A stretch of 64,000 nt of DNA from Epiperipatus broadwayi (taxonomy: Eukaryota > Onychophora > Udeonychophora > Euonychophora > Peripatidae). The first letter of the stretch is position 1, and every line of letters begins with the position of its first letter. The DNA is taken from assembly GCA_028023455.1 (NCBI GenBank), contig JAQFVV010006506.1:622501-686500 (forward strand), read 5' to 3'. Under the pieces are notes generated by a model. It was not told the origin of the DNA. It searched no databases and worked only from the letters and a program-made list of their open reading frames with translations. Shown here in pieces: positions 12,001 through 22,806 of the stretch. The position numbers and the translations under genes are program-made.

Positions 12001-12321
12001 GAGACACAAAACCACCTTTTCTTCTCATGCTCAAGTCTAGAAAACATTCGTGAAATCATTAGCACTTCACTCAAAGATAAAAAAATCAATATGATAACCC
12101 TTTTTGACTCTTTTAAAAGGGGTGTCTTTGCTGAAATAAGAATCTGCACATTTTTACTCTATGCCTTATGGTGTACAAGGTGTAATTTCATATACAATCA
12201 TAATCCCAGAAGACATCCAAACACGTTCAGAAATAAGCTGAAAACCATACGTGAAAGAGACAGGAAGATTACAGAACAAACTAAGTACATTGACACCTGG
12301 AATATACAAGAACTTATATAA
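9100..12321 (+). CDS. LINE 1 ORF2: APE endonuclease - reverse transcriptase
   Basis: 1073 codons with no stop or frameshift, within the size of L1/Tx1 ORF2 proteins. The endonuclease occupies about residues 1-230: N9 in NVRGLN, catalytic E38 in ETK, GDFN at 142-145 and the terminal SDH at 209-211 are all present. The reverse transcriptase spans roughly 410-720: LRPIS, LDIEAAFD with catalytic D562, PQGSPLS from 620, and YMDD at 662-665. A C-terminal zinc motif CxxC-x8-H-x4-C (C960, C963, H972, C977) resembles the zf-RVT domain. The enzyme nicks target DNA and copies the element RNA in place. With ORF1 also intact, this copy could be recently active. Confidence 0.93.
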   Translation: MDIKIGVFNVRGLNSPQKIDLLAKWYDIVKPQIMGIIETKIYSGSLINPTDKLNSKGFTAFSNTSDTPSAGTGIIIDKACPFSSFKILHIDAHLLIITLTHKAITLNIAIVYIPPGPTIINRIIQTLNSRFTNAMYPMIILGDFNMTYQTFTGKWLHQLSFPMMSGRGFLPEKAVSFNNGRHSSLIDLVFYSPSLHNMICIQLKNSPLSDHAAVLVSLEINFDNRTIINTGRTIRVLLPSRTPEYLFSEVYIYLHKLKKITMDPVQAWCAFTSLLSFNIDHLTRTTTSPTKLLKLMDETHKKIIGTSQSNLDRPCLIALKKTYQELTNQLKEYISIKKKRLYLNKPHMYTRNFIRWALGHPSQVRVPAAIKVQTEIVYGDFMLERLYILYREKFQRVSSPSLMAFSQDRSENEFKISLKDFIKKIEAMPDSCHPGIDGIPKFVYKHIDKITAQYMLNLVSYLTKDIYKIQGLNQIMLVPFMKKKQLISNTTNLRPISMCSLGIKIIESVIKDKIEPFILPNLSKMQFAKKESSTGQAAFLFKSTIETVRDNKKYSPVVIQLDIEAAFDMISISTLLKTLQKYSVPNAYLNLLANLLLNREIYVSLNGKTSPPIVPHQSIPQGSPLSALLFTAYINPLIKIIENEFSGVYVPTINDNISCIAYMDDIAIFLSSQKQIPKLLKILNNFTKEYKLTFNMEKSCAWQIFTGNSITKVFKGRPSAFLGFNFYLRHSPMRSLIQKNLIEKVEKTVNSLSKAYLSLYTKMALLNMLVITKISYFTPTIIYTKAFTNKIDSLCRKLFWGKKIISISIKCLRKPLSQNGLGLHSIHVFRIQKTLNIISTCAQKFPYLEISAKITPTDRPPPLQGYLNTLLTPLLTIHTLNFKPPQAKYKYWEVYQLLHPNQDDVQTPLHINNKQLCRKFKLWSLEPKYFDFLLKINLDSLPTQYFLRYQRNYKDIDDICNLCHRDSETQNHLFFSCSSLENIREIISTSLKDKKINMITLFDSFKRGVFAEIRICTFLLYALWCTRCNFIYNHNPRRHPNTFRNKLKTIRERDRKITEQTKYIDTWNIQELI

Positions 12322-12620
12322 AAGCACACAAAAAAAACTATATTTAACATGGATCCTTGTGCCAGTTCTAAAGTCAACTGACACAAACTAGACGCATTCC
12401 TGCTTTAGTTTAATTGAAGTATATCTAATTGAATATAATCGTATGATTGAGTGAATATCATTGACTTTATTGAACTGTTTTTTTTTTTCTCTTAGATACT
12501 TCTAGTTTGATAAAGCATACAGGTACTGATCAAATCATTGTACATATGCAGTTTTGTAAAAACAATTTATATATAAGAAATATGTTGTCAAATGTAACTT
12601 GTGTAACCTTTTAGAACACT

Positions 12621-12626
12621 AATAAA
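12621..12626 (+). terminator. Polyadenylation signal of LINE 1
   Basis: AATAAA lies about 17 nt before the terminal TTTGAAACATAAT. The same signal sits at the equivalent place in LINE 2. Confidence 0.6.
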
Positions 12627-12642
12627 GTTTATCCTTTGAAAC

Positions 12643-12876
<234 letters not shown>

Positions 12877-13093
12877 GCAGCAAATCTCTGCTGAGGTAAG
12901 AAGCAATCCTTAAGTTCTCCGATGTAAGTATTTATTTTTTACTTTTGTTCCAACTTGTTATTCGCAAAACAAACATAATACAGGAAAAATCGAATTATAT
13001 AATAGATTAATAGTGTTTTTTGAAAAATATCGGTGTGTTTTAATATCTTTTTTTTAAAAAATAAAAAAATACTGACTTGAGTCAGAATAAATC

Positions 13094-14706
13094 ATGGCTA
13101 CTGCCCAGTCAAGCGTGAGCGAATTAAGCACCAATACGAAATTAACAACATCGTTAGTTTCAACATCGCCTATTTCGTATGCAAAAGTACTTAAAAGTAA
13201 TAGCAATACTACAGCACCAACTCAAATACCGCGCTTCCGTAGAACAAACACAAATGATATTAAAAATCTTGATCTAAACACTCGAGAGGAAAATCAACCC
13301 CCAGCCGCAATCTGGACAAAAGAAACGCTTGAAAATGTGACGGACCGTTTCAGTAATACGGTGCCTCGTACGTTATTTGAAACATTTCGCAGGTTTTTTT
13401 CACCAACTTCGTTAGTACTCGCAGTAACCGATAATCAATGCTCATTATATCGTTTCCCAAAAGCTTTATTATATGAAGCAATCACGCAAAATGCACTATG
13501 GGAAACAATCTCTTGTATCGCCGACCACCCAAATTCTCGATATATAACCATTGATTTTTATACTCAGCAGCAAAAAGAACGTTTTCAATCCACTATTTTA
13601 GCACTTGATAATTACGCACTCGTAATTATAGATGAAAACCGGAAAAATATAATTACTGGAGTGCTTAAAAATACTTATCTTAAATACAACGTACAAGATT
13701 TTCAAAAAATGATAAACCCGTTTGGAAAAGTAATTGCCCTACAGCCTATATATTTAAAAGACACACCTATACCGATATGTAGTAATCGTTTTGAATTTAA
13801 AATAAAACTACATAAAAACGTAGACGCCTCAACGATTCCAACACAGATTACAGATCAAGAAGCGACACTCTCTCTTCACATAAGAGGTCTAAAGCCACTT
13901 TGTTTTGGCTGTGGACAGAGAGGACACCTAGCAACTCAGTGCGATAACACAAAAAGCAATCACTGTGAACAAACTAAAATCCTCTCCCCAGAACAACCCA
14001 GTGATGAAAATAAAATTTATAATAACACTACATCCATTGGCAACCCAATAATAGAAACCGGAAAAAAACAGGTTCAAACACCCACAAACAAAAATAATAA
14101 TGGATCAGAATTGCCTATCCCAAAGACCAACCAAAAAAATAATAACACAAAAACTAACACAGAAATCCAAGATTCAAACGAAAATAATTCTCAAGAAACC
14201 ACAACACAAAATACAGCAATTACATCACAGGATCAGCATCTCAATAAAACAAAATGTGTACCAAGTAAAAATCAACAAACAGAAAGTAAACACACACAGT
14301 TATATAATGAAAATATAAATCCAGATAATATAAAGATACCAATAATAAAAAAAACTACAATTATAAACAAAACTGCATCAAACATAATGGATGCAATAGA
14401 AGCCCCTCTTCCACCTATTCAAGAGAATACACCAGAGGGAAAGAAGAAAGCCAGGTCCGATCTCCACCAAAGAACCATGAATCCAAAAAGGCAAAAAAAA
14501 CAGACCAAAAGCACAACTCATCAGACATATACAATTTAGAAAATGATGAAATAGAAATGGATGTAAGCCAACAACAAATGGACACCTGTTCGGTTTCATC
14601 ACAAATTGCCTGTATAGAGTCTGAAGCAATATTAAATGAAAGAAAAACTGATAATAAACCCAACAATGTCTTAAATATGTATCAGCATCCATCTACTGCA
14701 ATATAA
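13094..14706 (+). pseudogene. LINE 2 ORF1, frameshifted near the C-terminus
   Basis: The open frame from ATG 13094 to the stop at 14537-14539 gives 481 residues that align with LINE 1 ORF1. There is one clear CCHC knuckle (C270, C273, H278, C283; CFGCGQRGHLATQC). The second Cys/His cluster of LINE 1 is not preserved. The tail is extremely Asn/Thr/Gln/Lys-rich. A one-base shift within about 14430-14460 would continue through an acidic C-terminus to a TAA at 14704-14706. That continuation resembles the LINE 1 C-terminus (an EMD/EEE-type acidic patch), so I treat the present stop as premature. The role would be RNA binding in the retrotransposition complex. Confidence 0.75.
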
Positions 14707-14768
14707 ACAAACATTTAGTATTAAAAATAAAATAAAAATCAATACCCTGTTAAAAAATTATTTAAAAC

Positions 14769-17700
14769 ATGAAGATAAAAATTGGATCTCTCAACATTAG
14801 AGGCTTAAATGCCACCAAAAAACTTTTTGATCTCAAAAAATGGTTACATACAACACAACCACACATACTGGGGCTTTTGGAAACAAAAATATACAGCAGC
14901 TCTCAAATTGATCCATCAAAATATTTAGTCAGCCAAGGTTTTTGTGCCTGCTCAAGGCAATCATCATCACCATCAGGTGGCACAGGCATAATTATTTCCC
15001 ACAACTGCCCTTTCGATTCTTTTAAAATTATATATATTGACTCTAATCTTATCATAATAACACTCCATCATAAAAATATCACACTTAACCTAGTATTTGT
15101 ATATATACCACCAGGCCCTGTCATCATCTCCAGAATAATAGCAACAATAAATTCAATGCTTACAGCAACACCAAATCCCATAATACTCCTGGGAGATTTC
15201 AACATGACCTACCAAACTTTTGTCACCAAATGGATCCATCAAATAACAATCCCACTTATGAGTGCTGAGGGTTTTCTCCCATCAAACTCAATATCTTTTA
15301 ATAACAATAGATATAAGTCACTTATTGATTTGTGTTTCTACTCACCAATGTTACATCATTATTTTAATCTTGAACTCTGTCCATCTATAATCTCAGATCA
15401 TGCTGCTCAGTTCATCACCCTCGACCTAACAAAAATACAGAATACAACAATAGCCCTCCAAAAGACTATGCGAATACTTCTTCCAGCACAAACAACTGAA
15501 TTCTTATATTCAGAAACATATATAATGCTCCAAAAACTTCAAAACATGTCACTCGATCCAGTACAAAAGTATATAGCATTCACCAATATACTTTCTTTCA
15601 ACATCAATCATATTACCTGCAACTCAACACCCCCCACCAGATTATTAGCATTGGCAGATGAACTACATAATAGAATAACCATTTCCAGACCAACTACAGA
15701 TAATCAAACACAAATTAAAAAACTTACAGAAATTTACAACAATACATGCAATACACTAAAGCAATATGTAGCAATAAAAAAGAAAAAAATATGCCTTACA
15801 CAACAACATACTTGGACCAGAGCATACATACGGTGGGCATTGGGATACCCATCCACAGTCAGAGTGCCTATGGCACTTGAAATAGATGGCTCTATAACAG
15901 CTGGACATAACATGATAAACCCAATATATCAACACTTTAAAAAAATACTGCAAAAACAGAGAGTGTACATACCAAATGAAGACATATTTGGAGACCCTGA
16001 AACAGACACACCAATAACAACAACTGACATTGTATTTCAACTTGCAACAATAACAAACACATGTCACCCAGGACCACAAGGAATTCCCAAATTTGTGTTC
16101 AAACATCTTAGTCACTTCACAGCAAAATACCTGTGCGATCTAGCCAATTACATATCCCAAAAAATTTACAACATACAAAGTCTATACCCAATTGCAATGG
16201 TTCCATTTAACAAAAAACCAACAGCAATATCATCTTTATCTAATCTACGACCAATTTCAATGGGACCTTTAGGAATAAAAATTCTTGAAAGAGTGATAAA
16301 GGAAAAAATAGAACAACACATACTCCCTGTGTTATCATCAGCACAATATGCCAAAAAAGGATCATCCATTGGCCAGGGTGCCTTAATGTACAAAACAATT
16401 ATTGAAGTAGTAAAAAAAAAGAAAGAAATATGCACCAATTATAGTTCAACTAGACATTGAGGCAGCTTTTGACTCAGTGCCTATAGCCAAATTATTAGAC
16501 GTGCTGAAAAAAACAACAACACCTCCATCCCTACTATATATAATAGCAAATCTGCTACTCAGCCGTGAAATTCACATCACATTGAATGGAAAAAAATCAC
16601 CAGCCTTCAGACCGAGTCAATCCATCCCACAAGGATCCCCCCTAAGTGCCTTGCTCTTTACAATATATATAAATCCTCTATTAATAGAGATACAGAAAAA
16701 AATAAAAGGCATTCAAATTCCAAACACTGCTTTAAATATATCATGCATAGCCTATATGGACGATGTAACCGTTTTCCTCCCCTCTAAAAAGAACCTCCCC
16801 ATATTACAAGAGATAATCAAGAATTATACCTCAAATTTTAATTTAAAAATTAACACAAATAAAACTGCTGCATGGTCAATATACACAGGCAAGCACTGTA
16901 CAGAGATGTTTAATGGTAAACCATCTGCTTTCCTTGGTTTCCCATTCTACCTTGGAACCAATGGAATGAGGCAAAAAATTCAAAATAAATTAAAAATAGA
17001 TGCTGAAAAAATCACAGCCTCACTTGAAAAGTCATACCTGTCAATATATGCAAAGGTAGCACTATTTAATCAACTTATAACTACAAAAATTACATACTAT
17101 ACACCTATAATCAAATTTGCAAAAACATTCATATCTAAAATCTCGTCAATCTGTAACAAACTAATATGGAAGAGAAAGACAGTGGCAATCTCTTTAAAAA
17201 ATCTGAGCAGACCACCACATAGCAATGGACTTGGACTCCATACAATCAATGTTTTTTACACACAGAAATCAGTAAATCTAATAACAGCAACCATAAAAAG
17301 ATTTCCAGACCTGGAGTGTGTAATCAGTATAATACCCACAGACAGACCACCCCCTTCATATGGATATCTATCCACACTGATTGAAGAACTCAAGCCAATA
17401 TACAACAAAATATCACTCAATAATGACAACAAGTATACATACTGGGACATTTACAATATACTACATCCAAACCAGACACCCAATCTACATCCATCAGTTC
17501 TTGGAATAGACAACAGGCAACTACTGCAACAATTCAGAAAATGGTCATTAGAACCAAAATTATTCGATTTTCTACTTAAGCTTAATCTCAATGCTCTACC
17601 CACAACCCATTTCCTTAGATTTCGTAGATTCTATACCAATATAGACCCCATGTGCGGGCTATGTCATAGAGAAGAAGAGACACAAGATCATTTTCTTCAT

Positions 17701-18006
17701 TCCTGCAGTGCCCTAGAAACAATACGTCGCACAATGTTTACCACATACAGAAAGGCTATCATTTCAATTGATGAAATAATAAATACATTTAAAAAAGGCA
17801 ACAACCCTGCTATTCGTGCAGCAACATACAGCCTTTATGCCTACTGGTGCACCAGATGCACTTTTGCACTTGCCAATAACCCTCGACGCCACCCAGCAAC
17901 ATATTCAATAAAACTAGAACTGTTAAGAAAAAGAGACAGCATCCTAGCTCAACCAGATATATTTGCAGCCACATGGTCACACTTGAAACAGAGATCCAGT
18001 CTATGA
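14769..18006 (+). pseudogene. LINE 2 ORF2: endonuclease - reverse transcriptase with one frameshift
   Basis: Two open segments (14769-16460 and a frame ending at 18006) form one protein of about 1075 residues matching LINE 1 ORF2. The first has the nuclease motifs NIRGLN, E38 in ETK, GDFN and SDHA. The second has LDIEAAFD (Asp codon at 16453), PQGSPLS, YMDD (Asp codons 16759-16764) and the C-terminal CGLCHREEETQDHFLHSC zinc motif. The second frame is already open upstream of its first Met at 16477. The break lies just before the first catalytic Asp, and a nine-A run at 16412-16420 is the likely slippage site. One indel therefore separates nuclease from polymerase; no other lesion is visible. 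Confidence 0.88.
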
Positions 18007-18229
18007 AATATAAAGACCAATAAGATAGATGATGACATTTTCAACATCAGCATTTTTTCCAACTTTAAAAAAAAAAATGCAAGCATAAACTGAACTAAAT
18101 AGAAGACCAAATTTAAAAACAAGAAGAAAAAAAAAGTATGCAGAAAAGATAAAGACTTATATACTGAAAGTTGTAATTTGTTTTTCATTTGTAAAAAATC
18201 AATATATGACTCTGTAACTTTTTAGACTC

Positions 18230-18235
18230 AATAAA
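18230..18235 (+). terminator. Polyadenylation signal of LINE 2
   Basis: AATAAA lies about 16 nt before the (AAT)n tail, matching LINE 1 in position and context (ACTnAATAAAGTTT...CTTTGAAACATAAT). Confidence 0.6.
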
Positions 18236-18250
18236 GTTTTGCTTTGAAAC

Positions 18251-18514
<264 letters not shown>

Positions 18515-18555
18515 TGGATGATGTTCAACAATAAGGCCACCGACAACTAAATATA

Positions 18556-18800
18556 TTTTCGTCAACAAGATTTATTTACACTATTTACAATTTTATACAA
18601 TAATAGCAAATAACTGAAGATATATATATATATGTTGATACGAAGATTTACATGGGTTGCATATATAAAAAACATATTTTGCGAGTTCATCCGTGTTAAA
18701 ATATTTTAAATACTGAGGTTTCGACTAGGTAACACAAGTCCATTTTACAGCAAGTATGTTACCAAGTCGAAACACAAATGAGATGATTACTGTCTATAAT
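18556..18800 (+). repeat. Dispersed repeat with a small inverted repeat
   Basis: 18628-18716 is the partner of the minus-strand repeat at 5463-5560. Immediately downstream, GTTTCGACTAGGTAAC (about 18719-18734) pairs with GTTACCAAGTCGAAAC (about 18758-18773). It may be a terminal fragment of a retroelement; no coding part is seen. Confidence 0.5.
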
Positions 18801-19171
18801 TAAGCAATTTATCAAATAAATATGAGAACAGACATCATCAGAAGTCATATTTACAGCATAATAAATTTTTCCTATGTCCACAGAATAATCATTTTAACTA
18901 TTAAAATGATGTCTTACTGATCCATCGGAGAACTACTTCTTGACTTCTTGAGGGAGATATAAAAATGATATTGCATATGTGTATCTCTTATTATGATATG
19001 CACAAAAGAAATATTACAATGTTACCATTTGGAATTCATGAGATTTGAGTTGATGAGTTTGCTTCCATCATGCTTTTTGAATTTAATCATAGTTGAGGAG
19101 GGTTAATAAATATATCAAAAGCATGTCTGAAGTTTGATAGACTGCATATAAAAGTTAATTACTGTTATATT

Positions 19172-19173
19172 TA

Positions 19174-19250
<77 letters not shown>
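19172..19250. repeat. (TA)n microsatellite, interrupted
   Basis: Two TA tracts separated by TATAAATAATATAT. Confidence 0.9.
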
Positions 19251-19255
<5 letters not shown>

Positions 19256-19412
19256 TTGCATCAGTTAAAAGAAGAAAGAATCCAAAATTATATATGCCAT
19301 ACCTTTGACAAGTTAAATTTATACTATGCTTTTATTATTTCAATGCCATATAATCATAATTAATCTATCAAACAATATTTATAAAATAGAGCATGATGAT
19401 TGAATTCTTTTT

Positions 19413-19579
19413 TCTCCAATACAAGATATAGTATTTATGCAGGAATAAAATGAATCCATTTATTCCTACAACTCAAATGTTTATATATGAGCAAATCTGA
19501 AGTACTGGCAAGCATTTGAGTTGTAGGAATAAGTGGATTCATTTTATTCCTACATAAATACTATATCTTGTATTGGAGA
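19413..19579. repeat. Foldback / MITE-like inverted repeat, 67-bp arms
   Basis: Left arm 19413-19479 and right arm 19513-19579 are inverted copies with about two mismatches, separated by 33 nt. The arms start TCTCCAATACAAGATATAG. There is no coding content. Probably a small foldback transposon; no target duplication is certain. Confidence 0.75.
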
Positions 19580-20099
19580 GGAAAGTATTCATTTATTATT
19601 ATTAACACTCACAAAAGCGCATGCACAATTAGCTTGAAAGGCTGATATTTGAATTTAATACAATTGTAAACATGTGCTATATAAAAATAAATGCTTATTT
19701 AAAATAGAGCATGAGAAAAAGGATTTAAGCTTATTTTTCCAATTTTTATGCATACTTATGCTTTTTTAAACTATTAAGCTCCAGGTAAGTTAGAATAACT
19801 ATCTAATAGACATTTTGCTGGAATCTCTTTGGGTACATAGGATAAATTAACAACTAGAATCCAATTATAAGGATTGTATGACTTCTCTGTAATAGAAAGA
19901 AGAGTCTAGAGTTGTATTCTTTACATAAAATTGCTTCCATGTAATTTAAAAAATTAAAATGTTTGGAAGTCTGAAAAAATAAAAAAATCAATGATCTTTT
20001 CCATGCTATATTTCAGAAATACTGTTTTATAGATTAATGATTGATCATGCTACATTGTTTGTATTTTATAGCTTAATTACATAAAAATGGTTTCGATAG

Positions 20100-20525
20100 C
20101 ATATACCATTTGATGGAATAACTGAAATACAGGCTTATTATATACCTGTGTTTATATATGTAATATATGGGGTATATGAGCACAGACTTTCACATGACCC
20201 ACCACTCTCCACTCTATCTAATAACATCGATATACTTAAGTGGCCTTCAAGCATCCCATCATGAGATTTTCAATTGGATGGATGGCTGAAAAGTTAGTAG
20301 ATTGGAGCCTGTCCATTAAAGTATGAAGATTGAGCACTTATAGTATATATGTGTGGGAGATGATAATCTTGACCAACTGATGATTGCTGGTATAGCATGA
20401 AATACATATATTGGTGATTATTTATCTTTTCAGAATATATGTGCTTAAGTATATCGGTGTTATTAGATAGAGTGGAAAGTGGTGGGTCATGTGAAAGTCT
20501 GTGCTTATATACTCTATACATTTAA
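20100..20525. mobile_element. MITE-like member of the CACATGACCCACC repeat family, inverted arms
   Basis: The left arm (about 20168-20240: GAGCACAGACTTTCACATGA, then CCCACCACTCTCC) is repeated in inverse at about 20440-20512. The centre (CATGAGATTTTCAATTGGAT, GACCAACTGATGATTGCTGG) matches, in reverse, the unit at 36488-37042. The family also occurs at 63765-64000. It encodes nothing recognisable. Confidence 0.7.
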
Positions 20526-20534
20526 TGGAATATA

Positions 20535-20800
20535 TATTTTTAATTTTGCATTCTTCTTTGGTTACAATGTATATTAAAAAAGGTACTCTTCTAAGTGAAT
20601 TTATAATTTATATTTAAAATTATAGTAGTAAGCAGTTATAAATTAAAATTCAGGTTTTACAAATTAGATTAGATTTTGTTATATAATTATAAACTAAAAA
20701 AGATGTTAAATTTTTAATTCAGTGTGAAAAAGACAAAAAGTAAATTTATTTCAAATATATTTGTTTTAAAATTATGTTATTGAAGCAAAGTTTAATACAC
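20535..20800. repeat. Old dispersed repeat, diverged copy of 39105-39350
   Basis: Shared blocks in the same order include ATTCTTCTTT..GTTACAAT, AATTTATATTTAAAATTATAGTA and TTTGTTTTAAAATTAT. The similarity is patchy and AT-rich, so the relation is probable rather than certain. Confidence 0.4.
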
Positions 20801-22213
20801 AGGAGTAACTCAAATTTATTTCCTTTATTTTAAAAGAGTTATTATTCCCCTTTTAGTAGAGTTTTATTGTTGTTTAGAAAAAGAATGGTGTCTCTGACAA
20901 TATGTTTTTTTTTTCATTTTAACAAAAGTATTTTAATATAAAATATAATAATGACTTTTGATTTTTTCTTTTAAAAAAATGCATTCATTTATTTTAAAAA
21001 TAGTGCTACAAATAATATATTCACAATTTTAAAAGGCTTATTCAATAATATTGTATTTAAACAATAAACCAAACATGCACGCACATATTCACAGACACAC
21101 ACACGAGAATGAAATTTGTTGTTTACCTAAGCCTATTGACTTTTGAAATATATATATAATCACAATATTATTTTAACTTTATGAAATACATGTCTGTAAA
21201 TTTATAAATAACTTTTAAAATAGAATGTTAACTTTTCTGTGTATTATTTTTAAAGACAAAAATTAAATAAAAATCAATCATAAATTCCTTAGTATTTTAG
21301 TGGATCTACAATAATGTTAAATTAAAAATAAAATATCACTTGAAAACTTTAAACAATCTCTAACTCATAAGATCATGATACTAAATTTAATTTATATACA
21401 TACGATAAAACTCATTAATGTTTAATTCAGGATGGTGCAATATATATATATATATGGTACATGAATTACTTAACTATTCAGAAGTTTTGCATAAAAAAGT
21501 TTTTTGTTATAAATGTGAAAAAAAAAGTTAAAGATTAAAAAAAAACCACAGACAAAATATTATTTATTTTTCACAATAGATTAGCAGTTATTTAATTAAA
21601 TTCTTTAAAAAGATTGTTAATTAAAAAGATTATTAATCTATAAGAATTTTAAAATATGCAAATGATTTTTAACCTTACTTTTTAGACACAAACCATCTAG
21701 TGCTTATTTCAAATGAGAATCACTCGATATTTAAAGGAGCTATGTATTAAACTAATTGTGTTTTGTTTTTTATTTATTTAATTATATATATATACTAAAA
21801 TAGAGAAAATATTAATTAATAATTAGAAATAAATGGCTATGTAATAAACGGACAGATAGACAGACCAACTATGATGTCATTTATTTGTAAGCTTACACAA
21901 TATAAACAAGAGCCACTCTTTACATTAGTCTCATCTACATTTAGCCTGAATAATCAGTGATTAACAGATGAGACTTAATTATCTTTAGTGAAGAGAATTT
22001 TAATATTCAAATATAGAATCTATGTAGATTGATCAAAAATCAAAACATTAGATATTTATCTTTAATCACAAGCTTTTAATTTGATAGTAATTACTAGAAG
22101 GACATAAACGTGTTTCAAGATAACTTCTATCTTCAAATATCGTTTTCATTAATATTAGTCTGAGCTTAGTTATAAGTCTGCATTACTTTTTGAATAATTA
22201 CTGTTTTCTGCAG
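20801..22213. other. Unassigned AT-rich stretch
   Basis: No ORF, RNA or element is recognised; only short AT runs such as those at 21440-21454 and 21784-21792. Confidence 0.55.
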
Positions 22214-22354
22214 CTTACTGTGGACATGGCTAGAGTAAAAAGTGCTTTTGTTTGCAATTATAGAGATGTAGTACACTTGTGTGGATATAACGACACCCAA
22301 GGGGATCACATAAAAATTGTTGGAGAACTCAAAATTTTTAAGAAATTCTCATAA
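22214..22354 (+). other. Candidate terminal exon or exon fragment
   Basis: A pyrimidine-rich tract ending TTTTCTGCAG (22204-22213) resembles a 3' splice site. It is followed by an open frame starting CTT ACT GTG GAC ATG and running to a TAA at 22352-22354. From the Met at 22226 this is 42 residues of ordinary, non-repetitive composition (ARVKSAFVCNYRDVV..., then GYNDTQGDHIKIVG). Local GC is higher than in the surroundings. I do not recognise the protein; it could equally be a fragment of a mobile-element ORF. No upstream exon is seen. Confidence 0.25.
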
Positions 22355-22384
22355 GTTTGGATAATGATAATTTGCTTTTTAAAT

Positions 22385-22588
<204 letters not shown>

Positions 22589-22806
22589 CAATTCAATTCA
22601 ATTCAATTTATTCTATGAAATAAAACAAAGTACACACAAATATTTAAAAACTCCAAACAAGAAAAATCTTGTGTGTGGAATTTACATGTAAAAATAAATT
22701 AAATAAAAATAAAAATACAATCAAAAACTCAAAAGAACAGTTTAGGAAATAAATAAAATTAATTAAATAAATAAAATAAATGCCAAAATTAATACATACT
22801 AGACAA

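Larger units (their letters stand above)
7293..12642 (+). mobile_element. Full-length L1/Tx1-like non-LTR retrotransposon (LINE 1)
   Basis: A 5.35-kb unit with a short 5' leader (about 190 nt), ORF1 (zinc-knuckle protein), a 131-nt spacer, ORF2 (endonuclease plus reverse transcriptase), a roughly 320-nt 3' UTR with AATAAA, and a terminal TTTGAAACATAAT running into (AAT)n. Both ORFs are uninterrupted. An APE-type nuclease, a CCHC ORF1 and a C-terminal CxxC...H...C motif in ORF2 point to the L1/Tx1 side of the LINE tree, which includes microsatellite-targeting families. The leader contains a small hairpin (AGAGG...CCTCT, about 7301-7312). Clade assignment is by motif only. Confidence 0.85.
12877..18250 (+). 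mobile_element. L1/Tx1-like LINE 2, full-length but frameshifted
   Basis: A 5.37-kb element with the same order as LINE 1: leader of about 215 nt, ORF1, spacer, ORF2 and a 3' UTR ending AATAAAGTTTTGCTTTGAAAC then (AAT)n. It is a related but clearly different family: protein blocks align throughout, while untranslated DNA matches mainly in the last 50 nt. One-base lesions near the end of ORF1 and in the middle of ORF2 make it defective. The leader begins with a short potential hairpin (GCAG...CTGC, about 12878-12893). Confidence 0.85.

Noticed and set aside
12480-12530. Splice-like TTTCTCTTAG...CAGGTACT in the LINE 1 3' UTR, sharing TTAGATACTTCTA with 28640
   Set aside because: It lies within an intact LINE UTR and the shared word is short; most likely chance.
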